Positions 1-5,687 of a stretch of 6,062 nucleotides of DNA are shown piece after piece. Both the position numbers and the translations under genes were made by a program. This DNA comes from DASXRU01 sp039933315 (GTDB lineage Bacteria > Acidobacteriota > Blastocatellia > Pyrinomonadales > Pyrinomonadaceae), in NCBI GenBank assembly GCA_039933315.1, contig JBDTOI010000230.1:1-6062 (forward strand), read 5' to 3'. The stretch's first letter is position 1. Every line of letters begins with the position of its first letter. Below the pieces are notes generated by a model. That model did not search any database and was not told where the DNA came from. It saw only the letters and a list, made by a program, of their open reading frames with translations.

Positions 1-32
1 CTTCGAGCGTCTCCAGCAGAACTCGCACTCGC

Positions 33-1013
33 ATGACCCATGCGCTCGTAGCGCTGGTGATGGCAATCGCGCTGGGGACAGTGGGATTCCACTTAATCGA
101 ACGCCAATCGCTGCTGGATAGTTTGTACTTGACGGTGCAGACTGTCACGACAGTGGGATATGGTGATGTCCCGCCCAGGACCCCGGCCGGTCGCTTATTC
201 GCCGTGCTTTTCATGCTGGTGAGCGTGAGCACCGTGGCGTACATCCTTTCGACGGCGGCCCAGTCGATCATTGAGTCTCAACTGATTGCTACCTTCGGCG
301 AGCGACGCCGATCCAGAAAAATGAGCAAACTTCACGACCACTTTATTATTTGCGGCGCCGGGCGCGTGGGTTCGCAGCTTATTCGCCAGATGCAACGCGC
401 GGAGGTTAGGTTCGTGGTCATCGAGAAAGACGTGTCTAAGGTGAACGAGCTGAGCGAGCGCGGGGTGATGGTCTTGCCGCGGGATGCCACGCGGGAAGAT
501 ACCTTGCGCGAGGCAGGCGCCGAATACGCACGTGGTCTGGCGGCCTGCCTGCCGGAAGACGCCGATAACGTTTACGTGGTGCTTACCGCGCGCGATATTA
601 ATCCCAAACTGCATATCGTGGCCCGTGCGACCGAGGGAGAGGCCGAGCACAAACTGATGCGCGCCGGCGCTAATCGCGTGGTAGCCCCGACGATCATAGG
701 CGGGCATCGGCTGGCAATGGCGCTCAGAAAACCGGCGGTGGGGGAGTTCATGGATTTTCTCACCGCCGACGAGCTGGGGCCGGAATTCGAGCAGGTTCTG
801 GTGGAGGCGGCGTCGCCGCTCGCTGGTCAGGAGCTCCGCTCCGCTATTAGACGCCCGGAACTGGATATCGTCATCGTCGGCATTAAAAGAAAGGGTGGCG
901 AGCTTATTTTTAATCCGAGCGGCGAGACTGCAATCGCCGGTGATGACGTGCTCATTGTGATCGGCCGCACTGAGTCCCTGGCGAAACTGAATCAGTTAGC
1001 GCGGGGCGGGTGA
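33..1013 (+). CDS. Two-TM potassium channel with C-terminal RCK (TrkA-N/TrkA-C) module
   Basis: The product is an inner-membrane K+ channel subunit with a cytoplasmic ligand-sensing domain. From the Met at 33 (326 aa), TM1 is about residues 3-21, followed by a pore loop with the K+ selectivity filter TTVGYGD (39-45), and TM2 about 52-75. After a basic linker (RRRSRK, 91-96) comes a Rossmann RCK-N domain with GAGRVG (108-113) and the acidic residue E131 at the end of strand 2 (VVIEKD), as in nucleotide-binding RCK domains. A TrkA-C domain follows at about 240-320. In the family such channels assemble as tetramers and are gated by ions or nucleotides; the ligand here cannot be read. TM1 begins almost at the first Met and the frame stays open upstream to base 3, so the real start may lie left of the window. 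The gene is not obviously linked to the LPS pathway downstream; it ends just before a tandem repeat. Confidence 0.9.
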   Translation: MTHALVALVMAIALGTVGFHLIERQSLLDSLYLTVQTVTTVGYGDVPPRTPAGRLFAVLFMLVSVSTVAYILSTAAQSIIESQLIATFGERRRSRKMSKLHDHFIICGAGRVGSQLIRQMQRAEVRFVVIEKDVSKVNELSERGVMVLPRDATREDTLREAGAEYARGLAACLPEDADNVYVVLTARDINPKLHIVARATEGEAEHKLMRAGANRVVAPTIIGGHRLAMALRKPAVGEFMDFLTADELGPEFEQVLVEAASPLAGQELRSAIRRPELDIVIVGIKRKGGELIFNPSGETAIAGDDVLIVIGRTESLAKLNQLARGG

Positions 1014-1047
1014 CCTATGGGACCGATAGGACTTATAGGACCTATTC
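1012..1047. repeat. Four-copy 9-bp imperfect tandem repeat (consensus GACCTATAG)
   Basis: Four consecutive 9-bp units are visible: GACCTATGG (1012-1020), GACCGATAG (1021-1029), GACTTATAG (1030-1038) and GACCTATTC (1039-1047). The array starts inside the TGA stop of the channel gene and fills most of the gap to the SDR gene. Because the unit is three codons long it has no stop in the frame of the SDR, and it would read as TYGTDRTYRTY if translation began at the GTG at 1010. I believe similar GACCTATAG arrays occur at gene junctions of other bacteria, but I cannot verify that here. Confidence 0.8.
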
Positions 1048-1056
1048 GAGATCTCA
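1044..1056. repeat. 13-bp motif ATTCGAGATCTCA, also present at 3645-3657
   Basis: This segment overlaps the last unit of the 9-bp array and matches 3645-3657 (ATTTGAGATCTCA) at 12 of 13 positions. Both contain the palindrome GAGATCTC. The second copy lies at the end of gmhB, so the same short element occurs at two gene junctions in this window. Confidence 0.55.
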
Positions 1057-1063
1057 CTTTACG

Positions 1064-1906
1064 ATGCGAGTCTTAGTTACAGGCGGGAGCGGCTATCTGG
1101 GGACGCATGTCGTGCGCTACTTTGGCGCGCAGGATTTTTCGCGCCGCGCGCATCTCGACATCCTCAACCCCCACGATGCGGCGCTGGTAGCTGATTACGA
1201 CGTGGTAATCCACCTGGCAGCCTTTCTCAGCAAGGACCCCACCTCCGCGGAACAGTGTTTTCAGACAAACGCGGAAGGAACGGCAAATCTCCTGCGCCAC
1301 ATGGGTCCCAACTCAGTTTTCATTTACGCTTCGACCAAAGATGTCTATGGATCATTCGCTGATGATTACGCCACGGTTCCCGAAGCATGCAGCACGGCTT
1401 ACCGTGGCCAGACAGGGCTGGAGTGGTCCAAACTGGCGGGCGAACGTTACGTTGACTACTATGCCGGGCAGCAAGGGTTTCGGGCCTGCGTCTTTAGACT
1501 CTCGACCACTTATGCCAGACCATCGGAGGGAAACGAATACGGCTTCGTAACCAGCTACGTTGAAGCCGTAAAACGTGGGTGGCCAATCAGGCTGCCGCTG
1601 GACGGCACCCCGGTGCGAGACATTCTGCACGTAAACGATTTTTCCCTTGCCTGCCGCGCCTTTATCGATTCTTCCCGGGTCAGCGGTCTATACAATCTGG
1701 GAGGTGGGCCAGGCAACGCGGCTTCCCTGCGCGAAATTATCGAACGTATTGCCGGTATAATTCAGTGCAATCCGGTGATTGATGAAGACGCTGCTTTGCC
1801 GGCGCCTGTCCCGCTGAACTACGTTTCAGATCTGACGCGCATTCAGGCTGAGCTTGGTTGGGCGCCCAGCATTAGTATCGACGAGGGCCTGCGGAGTTTG
1901 ATTTGA
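1064..1906 (+). CDS. Extended-SDR NAD(P)-dependent epimerase/dehydratase family protein, atypical active site
   Basis: This is a cytoplasmic nucleotide-sugar-modifying enzyme of the extended SDR superfamily. The 280-residue product starts with the dinucleotide-binding motif TGGSGYLG (residues 6-13), then has VVIHLAA (47-53), the strand bearing the usual Ser/Thr in YASTKDVYG (88-96), and the substrate-side segment TPVRDILHVNDF (182-193). In the normal YxxxK motif the Lys is present (K123 in WSKLAGE), but the Tyr four residues earlier is L119 (codon CTG at 1418-1420). That makes ordinary epimerase chemistry uncertain. It does not look like HldD, so the substrate is unknown. I chose the ATG at 1064 because the family fold begins there (MRVLVTGG). 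An upstream in-frame GTG at 1010 would add 18 residues encoded by the tandem repeat. There is no clear Shine-Dalgarno sequence before 1064. The stop overlaps a possible TTG start of waaF. Confidence 0.85.
   Translation: MRVLVTGGSGYLGTHVVRYFGAQDFSRRAHLDILNPHDAALVADYDVVIHLAAFLSKDPTSAEQCFQTNAEGTANLLRHMGPNSVFIYASTKDVYGSFADDYATVPEACSTAYRGQTGLEWSKLAGERYVDYYAGQQGFRACVFRLSTTYARPSEGNEYGFVTSYVEAVKRGWPIRLPLDGTPVRDILHVNDFSLACRAFIDSSRVSGLYNLGGGPGNAASLREIIERIAGIIQCNPVIDEDAALPAPVPLNYVSDLTRIQAELGWAPSISIDEGLRSLI
1893..1905 (+). promoter_or_regulatory. Shine-Dalgarno GGAG supporting a TTG start of waaF
   Basis: GGAG at 1893-1896 lies six bases before the TTG at 1903 but 15 bases before the ATG at 1912. The spacing favours the TTG, although GAG at 1905-1907 could weakly serve the ATG. 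The two choices differ by only three residues. Confidence 0.4.
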
Positions 1907-3069
1907 GTTCCATGAAAGCAGAAGCCATCAAACGTGTAGTTGTGCGCGGAACGAACTGGGTGGGAGACACCGTCATGACCCTCCCGGCACTACGCGAACT
2001 GCGCCGGCTTTTGCCGAACGCTCATATCACGGTGGTGACTCGTGCTGGTACTGCCGGTCTCCTAAGCGATGTCGATTTCATTGACGCGCTAATGCTCGAT
2101 GAGTCCTCCGGCTTGCTGGCCGTTGGATCACAGATAAGGAAATGGAAACAGGGAAATTTTGATCTGGCGGTCCTTTTTCCTAACTCGTTTCAGGCGGCGC
2201 TGATTCCCTTCCTGGCCCGGGTGCCGTCGCGGCTCGGTTATGAAGCAGATCGGCGTGGGTTCCTGCTGACACACCGCCTGCCTCAGCCCGAATGGCGCAA
2301 CTCTCGTCACGAGACATTCTATTACTTGAATATCGTTTCCGCGTTGGACCAGCTAATCAATGGCGCGTCACAAATCATAGAGCGGGTACCTGACACTTCC
2401 ATTCAGGTTTCTACTGAACGCCTGGATGCCGCCAGCGATGCCCTGCGAAAGATGGGGATTCGCGATGGTCATCCGATCGTGGCCCTCTGCCCGGGATCAA
2501 TCAACAGCCGGGCCAAGCGTTGGCCGGCTGAGCGCTACGCCGCCCTCGCCGATCGTTTGATTGAGGAACTGGACGCGGATGTTCTGTTGATTGGCTCCGC
2601 TGCTGAGCATGACGTCTCAGTCGAGGTCGCGGCCCGCATGCGCCGGCAACCGATTATTGCAACCGGCGCCACGGACTTGTCCGGCGCAGTTGCTATGCTG
2701 AGTCTGGTGGACCTGCTAATTACCAACGACACTGGTCCCGCCCACATCGCTTCGGCGCTGGGCCGACCTACGCTGGTTATCTTTGGCCCCACGAATCCGC
2801 TGACGACACGGCCTTTGTCGTCCGCGGGTGAGATCATACGTCATCCACCAGTCTGCGCGCCCTGCATGCTGCGCGACTGCCCGATTGATCATCGATGCAT
2901 GACGGCGGTTTCCCCGGACGAAGTATTCGCGCGGGCCGCTGGCATGCTGCGCATTGAAACTACAGCCAAAAACGAGGATACGCCGGATGAACAACCAATA
3001 GCGCAGGAGCTCATTCATCCTGCCAAACAGACGCCGGACAAACTAAAGTTTGCCGGACATCCCAGATGA
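1903..3069 (+). CDS. waaF: ADP-heptose:LPS heptosyltransferase II (GT9 family)
   Basis: It transfers heptose from ADP-L-glycero-D-manno-heptose onto the LPS inner core at the cytoplasmic face of the membrane. The GT-B fold is evident. The N-terminal domain opens with RGTNWVGDTVMTLPALRELR (15-34), including the conserved Asp (D22). The donor-binding C-terminal domain carries CPGSINSRAKRWPAERYA (196-213) and NDTGPAHIASALGRPT (275-290), then FGPTNP (294-299). Four cysteines in CAPCMLRDCPIDHRCM (318-333) are typical of the WaaF type. Numbering is from a TTG at 1903, which has GGAG at 1893-1896, six bases upstream, and overlaps the preceding stop (TTGA). The ATG at 1912 (residue 4) is the alternative. 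The fold ends near residue 352; the remaining 36 or so residues are a polar tail whose last part is encoded by a palindromic repeat. The TGA overlaps the gmhB start by ATGA, implying coupled translation. Function at family level is very likely; heptosyltransferase II rather than I or III is less certain. Confidence 0.88.
   Translation: MSSMKAEAIKRVVVRGTNWVGDTVMTLPALRELRRLLPNAHITVVTRAGTAGLLSDVDFIDALMLDESSGLLAVGSQIRKWKQGNFDLAVLFPNSFQAALIPFLARVPSRLGYEADRRGFLLTHRLPQPEWRNSRHETFYYLNIVSALDQLINGASQIIERVPDTSIQVSTERLDAASDALRKMGIRDGHPIVALCPGSINSRAKRWPAERYAALADRLIEELDADVLLIGSAAEHDVSVEVAARMRRQPIIATGATDLSGAVAMLSLVDLLITNDTGPAHIASALGRPTLVIFGPTNPLTTRPLSSAGEIIRHPPVCAPCMLRDCPIDHRCMTAVSPDEVFARAAGMLRIETTAKNEDTPDEQPIAQELIHPAKQTPDKLKFAGHPR
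3034..3056. repeat. Palindromic hairpin in the 3' end of waaF, just upstream of gmhB
   Basis: CCGG (3034-3037) and CAAACT (3039-3044) pair with AGTTTG (3047-3052) and CCGG (3053-3056), leaving A3038 bulged and AA at the tip; the innermost pair would probably open to give a four-base loop. It encodes part of the polar tail DKLKFAG of the heptosyltransferase, beyond the enzyme fold, and ends nine bases before the gmhB ATG. It contains the only weak Shine-Dalgarno-like GGA (3055-3057) for gmhB. No T-run follows, so it is not an intrinsic terminator. It resembles a dispersed REP-like element. Confidence 0.6.
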
Positions 3070-3650
3070 ATAAAGCGGTCTTCATCGATCGCGATGGCAC
3101 TATCTCGGAAGAGGTGGGTTATGTGAACCATCCGTCGCGTTTCCGTCTGCTTCCCCGTTCAGCGGAGGCGATCCGCCTGCTGAATGAAAGCGGCTGGCTG
3201 GCAATTCTGGTCACAAACCAGGCCGGGGTAGCGCGCGGTTACTTTGATGAGGACATGATCAAACAGGTGCACGACCGTCTGAATGCCGATTTGCAACGGG
3301 AGGGGGCGCGGCTTGACGCGATCTACTATTGTGCACATCATCCGTCGGTGGGCGAGGCGCCCTATCGTTCAGACTGTGACTGTCGCAAACCGAAACCAGG
3401 CTTAATCCTTCGGGCCGTTACCGAATTTGATATAGATTTGGCGCCCAGCTGGATGATTGGCGATCGTTTCGGAGACGTCCAGCTGGCGCAGAATGCCGGG
3501 GTGAATTCTGCTTTCGTCTTGACCGGGTATGGACGCGGCGAGTGGGAACACCAGCGCGCGTCCTGGGCAATTGAACCGGATCTGGTGGCTGAGGACCTGC
3601 TGGAGGCCGCGCAGAAGATAGTTCAAGGAGATTTGAGATCTGAAATTTGA
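3066..3650 (+). CDS. gmhB: D-glycero-D-manno-heptose 1,7-bisphosphate 7-phosphatase
   Basis: This HAD-superfamily phosphatase removes the 7-phosphate from heptose 1,7-bisphosphate, the step between the two HldE activities. The 194-aa product has HAD motif I DRDGT (8-12, nucleophile D8 and acid/base D10), motif II TNQ (50-52), motif III Lys in CRKPKPG (K108 or K110) and motif IV GDRFGDVQ (132-139, D133 and D137). The zinc-binding loop typical of GmhB is intact: C89 and H91 in CAHH, and C104 and C106 in DCDC. Length is close to the usual 180-190 aa. The start ATG overlaps the waaF stop, so translation is probably coupled. The last residues (DLRSEI) come from a short repeat that also supplies the stop codon, so the C-terminus is slightly longer than the fold requires. 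HisB-N-type histidinol phosphatase is the closest alternative, but the neighbours argue for GmhB. Confidence 0.93.
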   Translation: MNKAVFIDRDGTISEEVGYVNHPSRFRLLPRSAEAIRLLNESGWLAILVTNQAGVARGYFDEDMIKQVHDRLNADLQREGARLDAIYYCAHHPSVGEAPYRSDCDCRKPKPGLILRAVTEFDIDLAPSWMIGDRFGDVQLAQNAGVNSAFVLTGYGRGEWEHQRASWAIEPDLVAEDLLEAAQKIVQGDLRSEI

Positions 3651-3658
3651 GATCTCAG
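3631..3658. repeat. 14-bp-period direct repeat containing the gmhB stop codon
   Basis: ATTTGAGATCT occurs at 3631-3641 and again at 3645-3655, a period of 14 bases. The second copy continues into TGAGATCTCA (3648-3657), a perfect 10-bp palindrome that includes the gmhB TGA. It shares 12 of 13 bases with 1044-1056. It is probably another intergenic repeat that invaded or defines the gene end. Confidence 0.65.
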
Positions 3659-3749
3659 ATGAAACAATACAAAGCGCCGTCGCCGCTACCCTCCGGCGCA
3701 CTCCATAAGGTCTAACGCAAAAAAGGCTCTAAAGTAAACTCGGAAACTC
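3651..3749. other. 99-bp gap between gmhB and the heptose kinase
   Basis: This is the only sizeable gap within the heptose genes. It begins with the end of the repeat and contains a possible 6-bp stem, GCGCCG (3674-3679) with CGGCGC (3694-3699), around a 14-base loop. No T-tract follows, so I do not call a terminator. TAAAGT at 3730-3735 is a poor -10 match and has no good -35 partner. A weak GGA (3742-3744) sits five bases before the kinase ATG. The kinase pair could be transcribed from here or by readthrough. Confidence 0.4.
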
Positions 3750-4769
3750 ATGGCTTTGGAACAGAGCGAAATAACAAATAGCCTGGCTGACACCGTTCGC
3801 GAATTCTCGCGGCGGAAGATCGTCGTAGTAGGCGATGCGATTGCGGATCAGTTTCTCTACGGCGAAATCAGTCGCGTCTCGCGCGAGGCGCCGGTGTTCA
3901 TCCTGCGCCATGAACACACCGAAACAGCGCCGGGCGGCGCCGCAAATTGCGCCGCCAACCTTACCGCGTTAGGCGCCCAGGTTGCGCTGATTAGTGTGGT
4001 CGGAAAGGACGGGGCCGGCGAACGTCTGTTGGAAAAACTGCGTGATGCCGGTGTCGATAGCAGTGGGGTGATAGTCTCGGCTGACCACCGCACGCCAACA
4101 AAGGTTCGCGTGCTCGCCGGGCAGATGCATTCCACTCGCCAGCAGGTGATCAGGATTGACTATGAGGCCGAACCCGATCTCGATGAAAACGTGAGGCGGC
4201 AATTAGCTGATCAGATAGGCGCCGCAATCGGCAGCGCCGAAGCGCTGATTATTTCGGATTACGGTTACGGTGTGGCTGATCCCACAGCCGCAGAAACCAT
4301 ACGCGGCAGAAATCGTTCCGGCATTCCCATCCTGGTCGATTCGCGATTTCGCCTTTCGGCGTTTTCCCGGTTCACTTCGGCAACGCCTAACGAGGACGAA
4401 CTGGCGCAGGTCATCGGCCGGGAACCCGCGGACGTCGCCGAGTTGGAGTCAGCCGCCACGGAACTCCGGCAACGCCTGGGCTACCGGGCTCTGCTAATCA
4501 CCCGCGGCGGTCACGGGATGATGTTGGTCGAGGCTGACAAGGAACCTCTGCACATGGCAGCCGTCGGACCGACTGAACCTCTCGACGTAACGGGCGCCGG
4601 CGACACAGTGATCGCTACCTACACACTGGCACTGGCATCCGGAGCCAGCTTCGCTGAAGCCGCCCGACTGGCCAATCTCGCCGGCGGCATCGTGGTCATG
4701 AAGAGGGGCACGGCGACAGTGGGTCAGGAAGAACTGATCGCCACTGCAGTCAGCCACGTCACAGCATGA
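3750..4769 (+). CDS. hldE1 (rfaE1): D-glycero-beta-D-manno-heptose-7-phosphate kinase (HldE domain 1, stand-alone)
   Basis: A PfkB/ribokinase-fold kinase that phosphorylates heptose 7-phosphate at C1 using ATP. In the 339-aa product the fold starts at KIVVVGDAIADQFLYGEISRVSREAPV (23-49), a stretch characteristic of the HldE kinase. The substrate-side glycine motif is GGAANCAANL (62-71), and SDYGYGV (169-175) and ATPNEDE (211-217) follow. The ATP and anion-hole motif is DVTGAGDT (279-286), with D285 as the likely catalytic base. The protein stops right after the kinase fold, whereas in E. coli the chain continues into the nucleotidyltransferase. Here that activity is the next gene, overlapping by ATGA. 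The ATG at 3750 gives a normal-length N-terminus and has a weak GGA at suitable spacing. Confidence 0.93.
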   Translation: MALEQSEITNSLADTVREFSRRKIVVVGDAIADQFLYGEISRVSREAPVFILRHEHTETAPGGAANCAANLTALGAQVALISVVGKDGAGERLLEKLRDAGVDSSGVIVSADHRTPTKVRVLAGQMHSTRQQVIRIDYEAEPDLDENVRRQLADQIGAAIGSAEALIISDYGYGVADPTAAETIRGRNRSGIPILVDSRFRLSAFSRFTSATPNEDELAQVIGREPADVAELESAATELRQRLGYRALLITRGGHGMMLVEADKEPLHMAAVGPTEPLDVTGAGDTVIATYTLALASGASFAEAARLANLAGGIVVMKRGTATVGQEELIATAVSHVTA

Positions 4770-5281
4770 TCACCGGAGACAAGTTACAGATTACAGAAGG
4801 CCCTCAGTCGTCGGAGCGCATTTTGAGCCGTGAAACCTTAGGACAAGTGATTCAGGCGGCGCGCGATCGCGGACAACGAATTATCTTTGCCAACGGTTGC
4901 TTCGATCCTCTCCACGTCGGGCACGTGCGTTACCTGCAAGGCGCAAAGGCCCTGGGTGATCTCCTGATAGTGGGTTTGAATTCAGATGAGCAGGTCCGCC
5001 GGTTGAAAGGCGCCGGGCGGCCCCTGGTTCCCGAGGATCAGCGCGCGGAGGTAATCTCTTCGTTGGAGGCCGTTGACTTTGTAATCATCTTCAACGAGCT
5101 GACGGTCGAGTCGCTGCTACTCGAGCTGCGCCCTGACGTACACGCCAAAGGCACCGACTACACCGAAGACACAGTCCCCGAACGCGAAGTAGTGCGCTCA
5201 TACGGCGGCACAGTCGCAATTGTCGGCGACCCCAAAGATCATTCGTCTTCCGAGTTGCTGCGTCAGATCAAAGCGAAGTAA
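4766..5281 (+). CDS. hldE2 (rfaE2): D-glycero-beta-D-manno-heptose 1-phosphate adenylyltransferase (HldE domain 2, stand-alone)
   Basis: A cytidylyltransferase-like nucleotidyltransferase that joins AMP from ATP to heptose 1-phosphate, giving ADP-D-glycero-beta-D-manno-heptose and pyrophosphate. Numbered from the ATG at 4766 (171 aa), it has FANGCFDPLHVGHVRYL (41-57) with the HxGH signature H50-H53, GLNSDEQVRRLKG (70-82), RPDVHAKGTDYT (122-133) and the C-terminal HSSSELL (159-165), where S160-S162 correspond to the ISSTS-like nucleotide-binding loop of the superfamily. The ATG overlaps the kinase stop (ATGA), but the first 16 or so residues cover a 7-bp duplication, and family-like sequence begins at ILSRETL. 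An in-frame TTG at 4823 (residue 20) has GGAG six bases upstream and is a credible alternative start. Together with the preceding gene it equals a split HldE. Confidence 0.93.
   Translation: MITGDKLQITEGPQSSERILSRETLGQVIQAARDRGQRIIFANGCFDPLHVGHVRYLQGAKALGDLLIVGLNSDEQVRRLKGAGRPLVPEDQRAEVISSLEAVDFVIIFNELTVESLLLELRPDVHAKGTDYTEDTVPEREVVRSYGGTVAIVGDPKDHSSSELLRQIKAK
4784..4797. repeat. 7-bp tandem duplication TTACAGA x2
   Basis: TTACAGA occurs at 4784-4790 and 4791-4797, immediately after the start overlap. The period is not a multiple of three, yet it is read through as KLQIT in the predicted N-terminus. It resembles a fragment of the TTACAGATTACAG-type repeats I associate with gene junctions in some bacteria (inference). 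Confidence 0.55.
4813..4825 (+). promoter_or_regulatory. Shine-Dalgarno GGAG supporting an internal TTG start of hldE2
   Basis: GGAG at 4813-4816 lies six bases before the in-frame TTG at 4823. No comparable purine tract precedes the ATG at 4766. Starting at 4823 gives a product beginning MSRETLGQVIQ, close to the usual domain start. Confidence 0.4.
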
Positions 5282-5687
5282 CACCGCCGGCAAACTTCAA
5301 ATAAGCGGGCTTGCCCCGGGGGCTGAACCAGCTGGCATGAGACGACCCATCAACCAAAGCGAAGTCGCAGGGAGCCGCGATCCGGGATACTCGAAAATTA
5401 TCAGAGACAACCCGATTCTGGATCTCCTCATCGAAAGGGGCACGAAGGCGCTGAGGCGCGGACTAATGTCTGGGGAGACGCTGCGGGCACCGCGCCAGCA
5501 GTTACGTTGGTACGTGCCTCGGCCTTCGACTTCCTTCCTGAATTTCCCGCACCCCATAAAGCAGCTCTCAGAACACGAAGTTCTTTCGCCTGACGCATTT
5601 AAGTCATGAGGGGCGGACGTCTGCGCCGGCGAATCAGCCCCAGCGAGGGAACAAGGGCGTAGACTCACAAGGCGGATCCGGAAATAA
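5282..5687. other. 406-bp region without a confident gene
   Basis: I see no recognisable tRNA, riboswitch or transposase remnant. It contains GCCCCGGGGGC (5313-5323) and CCAGCTGG (5328-5335), both short palindromes, and small stems such as GCGC/GCGC around 5450-5461 and GTCT/AGAC around 5468-5479. None has a T-tract to suggest an intrinsic terminator. No -35/-10 pair stands out, though the promoter of the downstream methyltransferase gene and the end of the heptose transcript would be expected here. One 90-codon frame is listed separately. Confidence 0.5.
5337..5609 (+). CDS. Doubtful 90-aa hypothetical protein
   Basis: An ATG at 5337 opens a 90-codon frame in the gap after the nucleotidyltransferase. 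The product is basic, with no membrane segment or signal peptide (for example NPILDLLIERGTKALRRG at 25-42, then a Pro- and Ser-rich end). I do not recognise it. No convincing Shine-Dalgarno precedes it, and the frame is also open upstream through the nucleotidyltransferase in a shadow frame, which is common in GC-rich DNA. It is listed only because it fills most of a gene-sized gap. Confidence 0.15.
   Translation: MRRPINQSEVAGSRDPGYSKIIRDNPILDLLIERGTKALRRGLMSGETLRAPRQQLRWYVPRPSTSFLNFPHPIKQLSEHEVLSPDAFKS

Noticed and set aside
195..707. A 170-codon minus-strand open frame
   Set aside because: It is antisense to the pore and RCK-N region of the channel, whose motifs are unmistakable; the antisense product has no family character.
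1012..1047. The 9-bp repeats as a CRISPR array or protein-binding iterons of an origin
   Set aside because: Units are adjacent without spacers and too short for CRISPR; there is no replication gene or AT-rich region nearby.
1064..1906. The SDR as HldD (ADP-heptose 6-epimerase)
   Set aside because: Position suggests it, but the sequence is not HldD-like beyond general SDR motifs and it lacks the Tyr that HldD requires.
3674..3699. GCGCCG/CGGCGC stem as a terminator after gmhB
   Set aside because: Only six pairs with a 14-base loop and no following T-run; it would be a poor intrinsic terminator.
5289..5323. GGCAA/TTGCC stem and GCCCCGGGGGC palindrome as an operon terminator
   Set aside because: The stem is five pairs around a 17-base loop, the palindrome has no room for a loop, and no T-tract follows either.
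5282..5687. Cobalamin, TPP or SAM riboswitch, or RNase P/SRP RNA, in the gap
   Set aside because: I looked for their conserved cores by eye and saw none.
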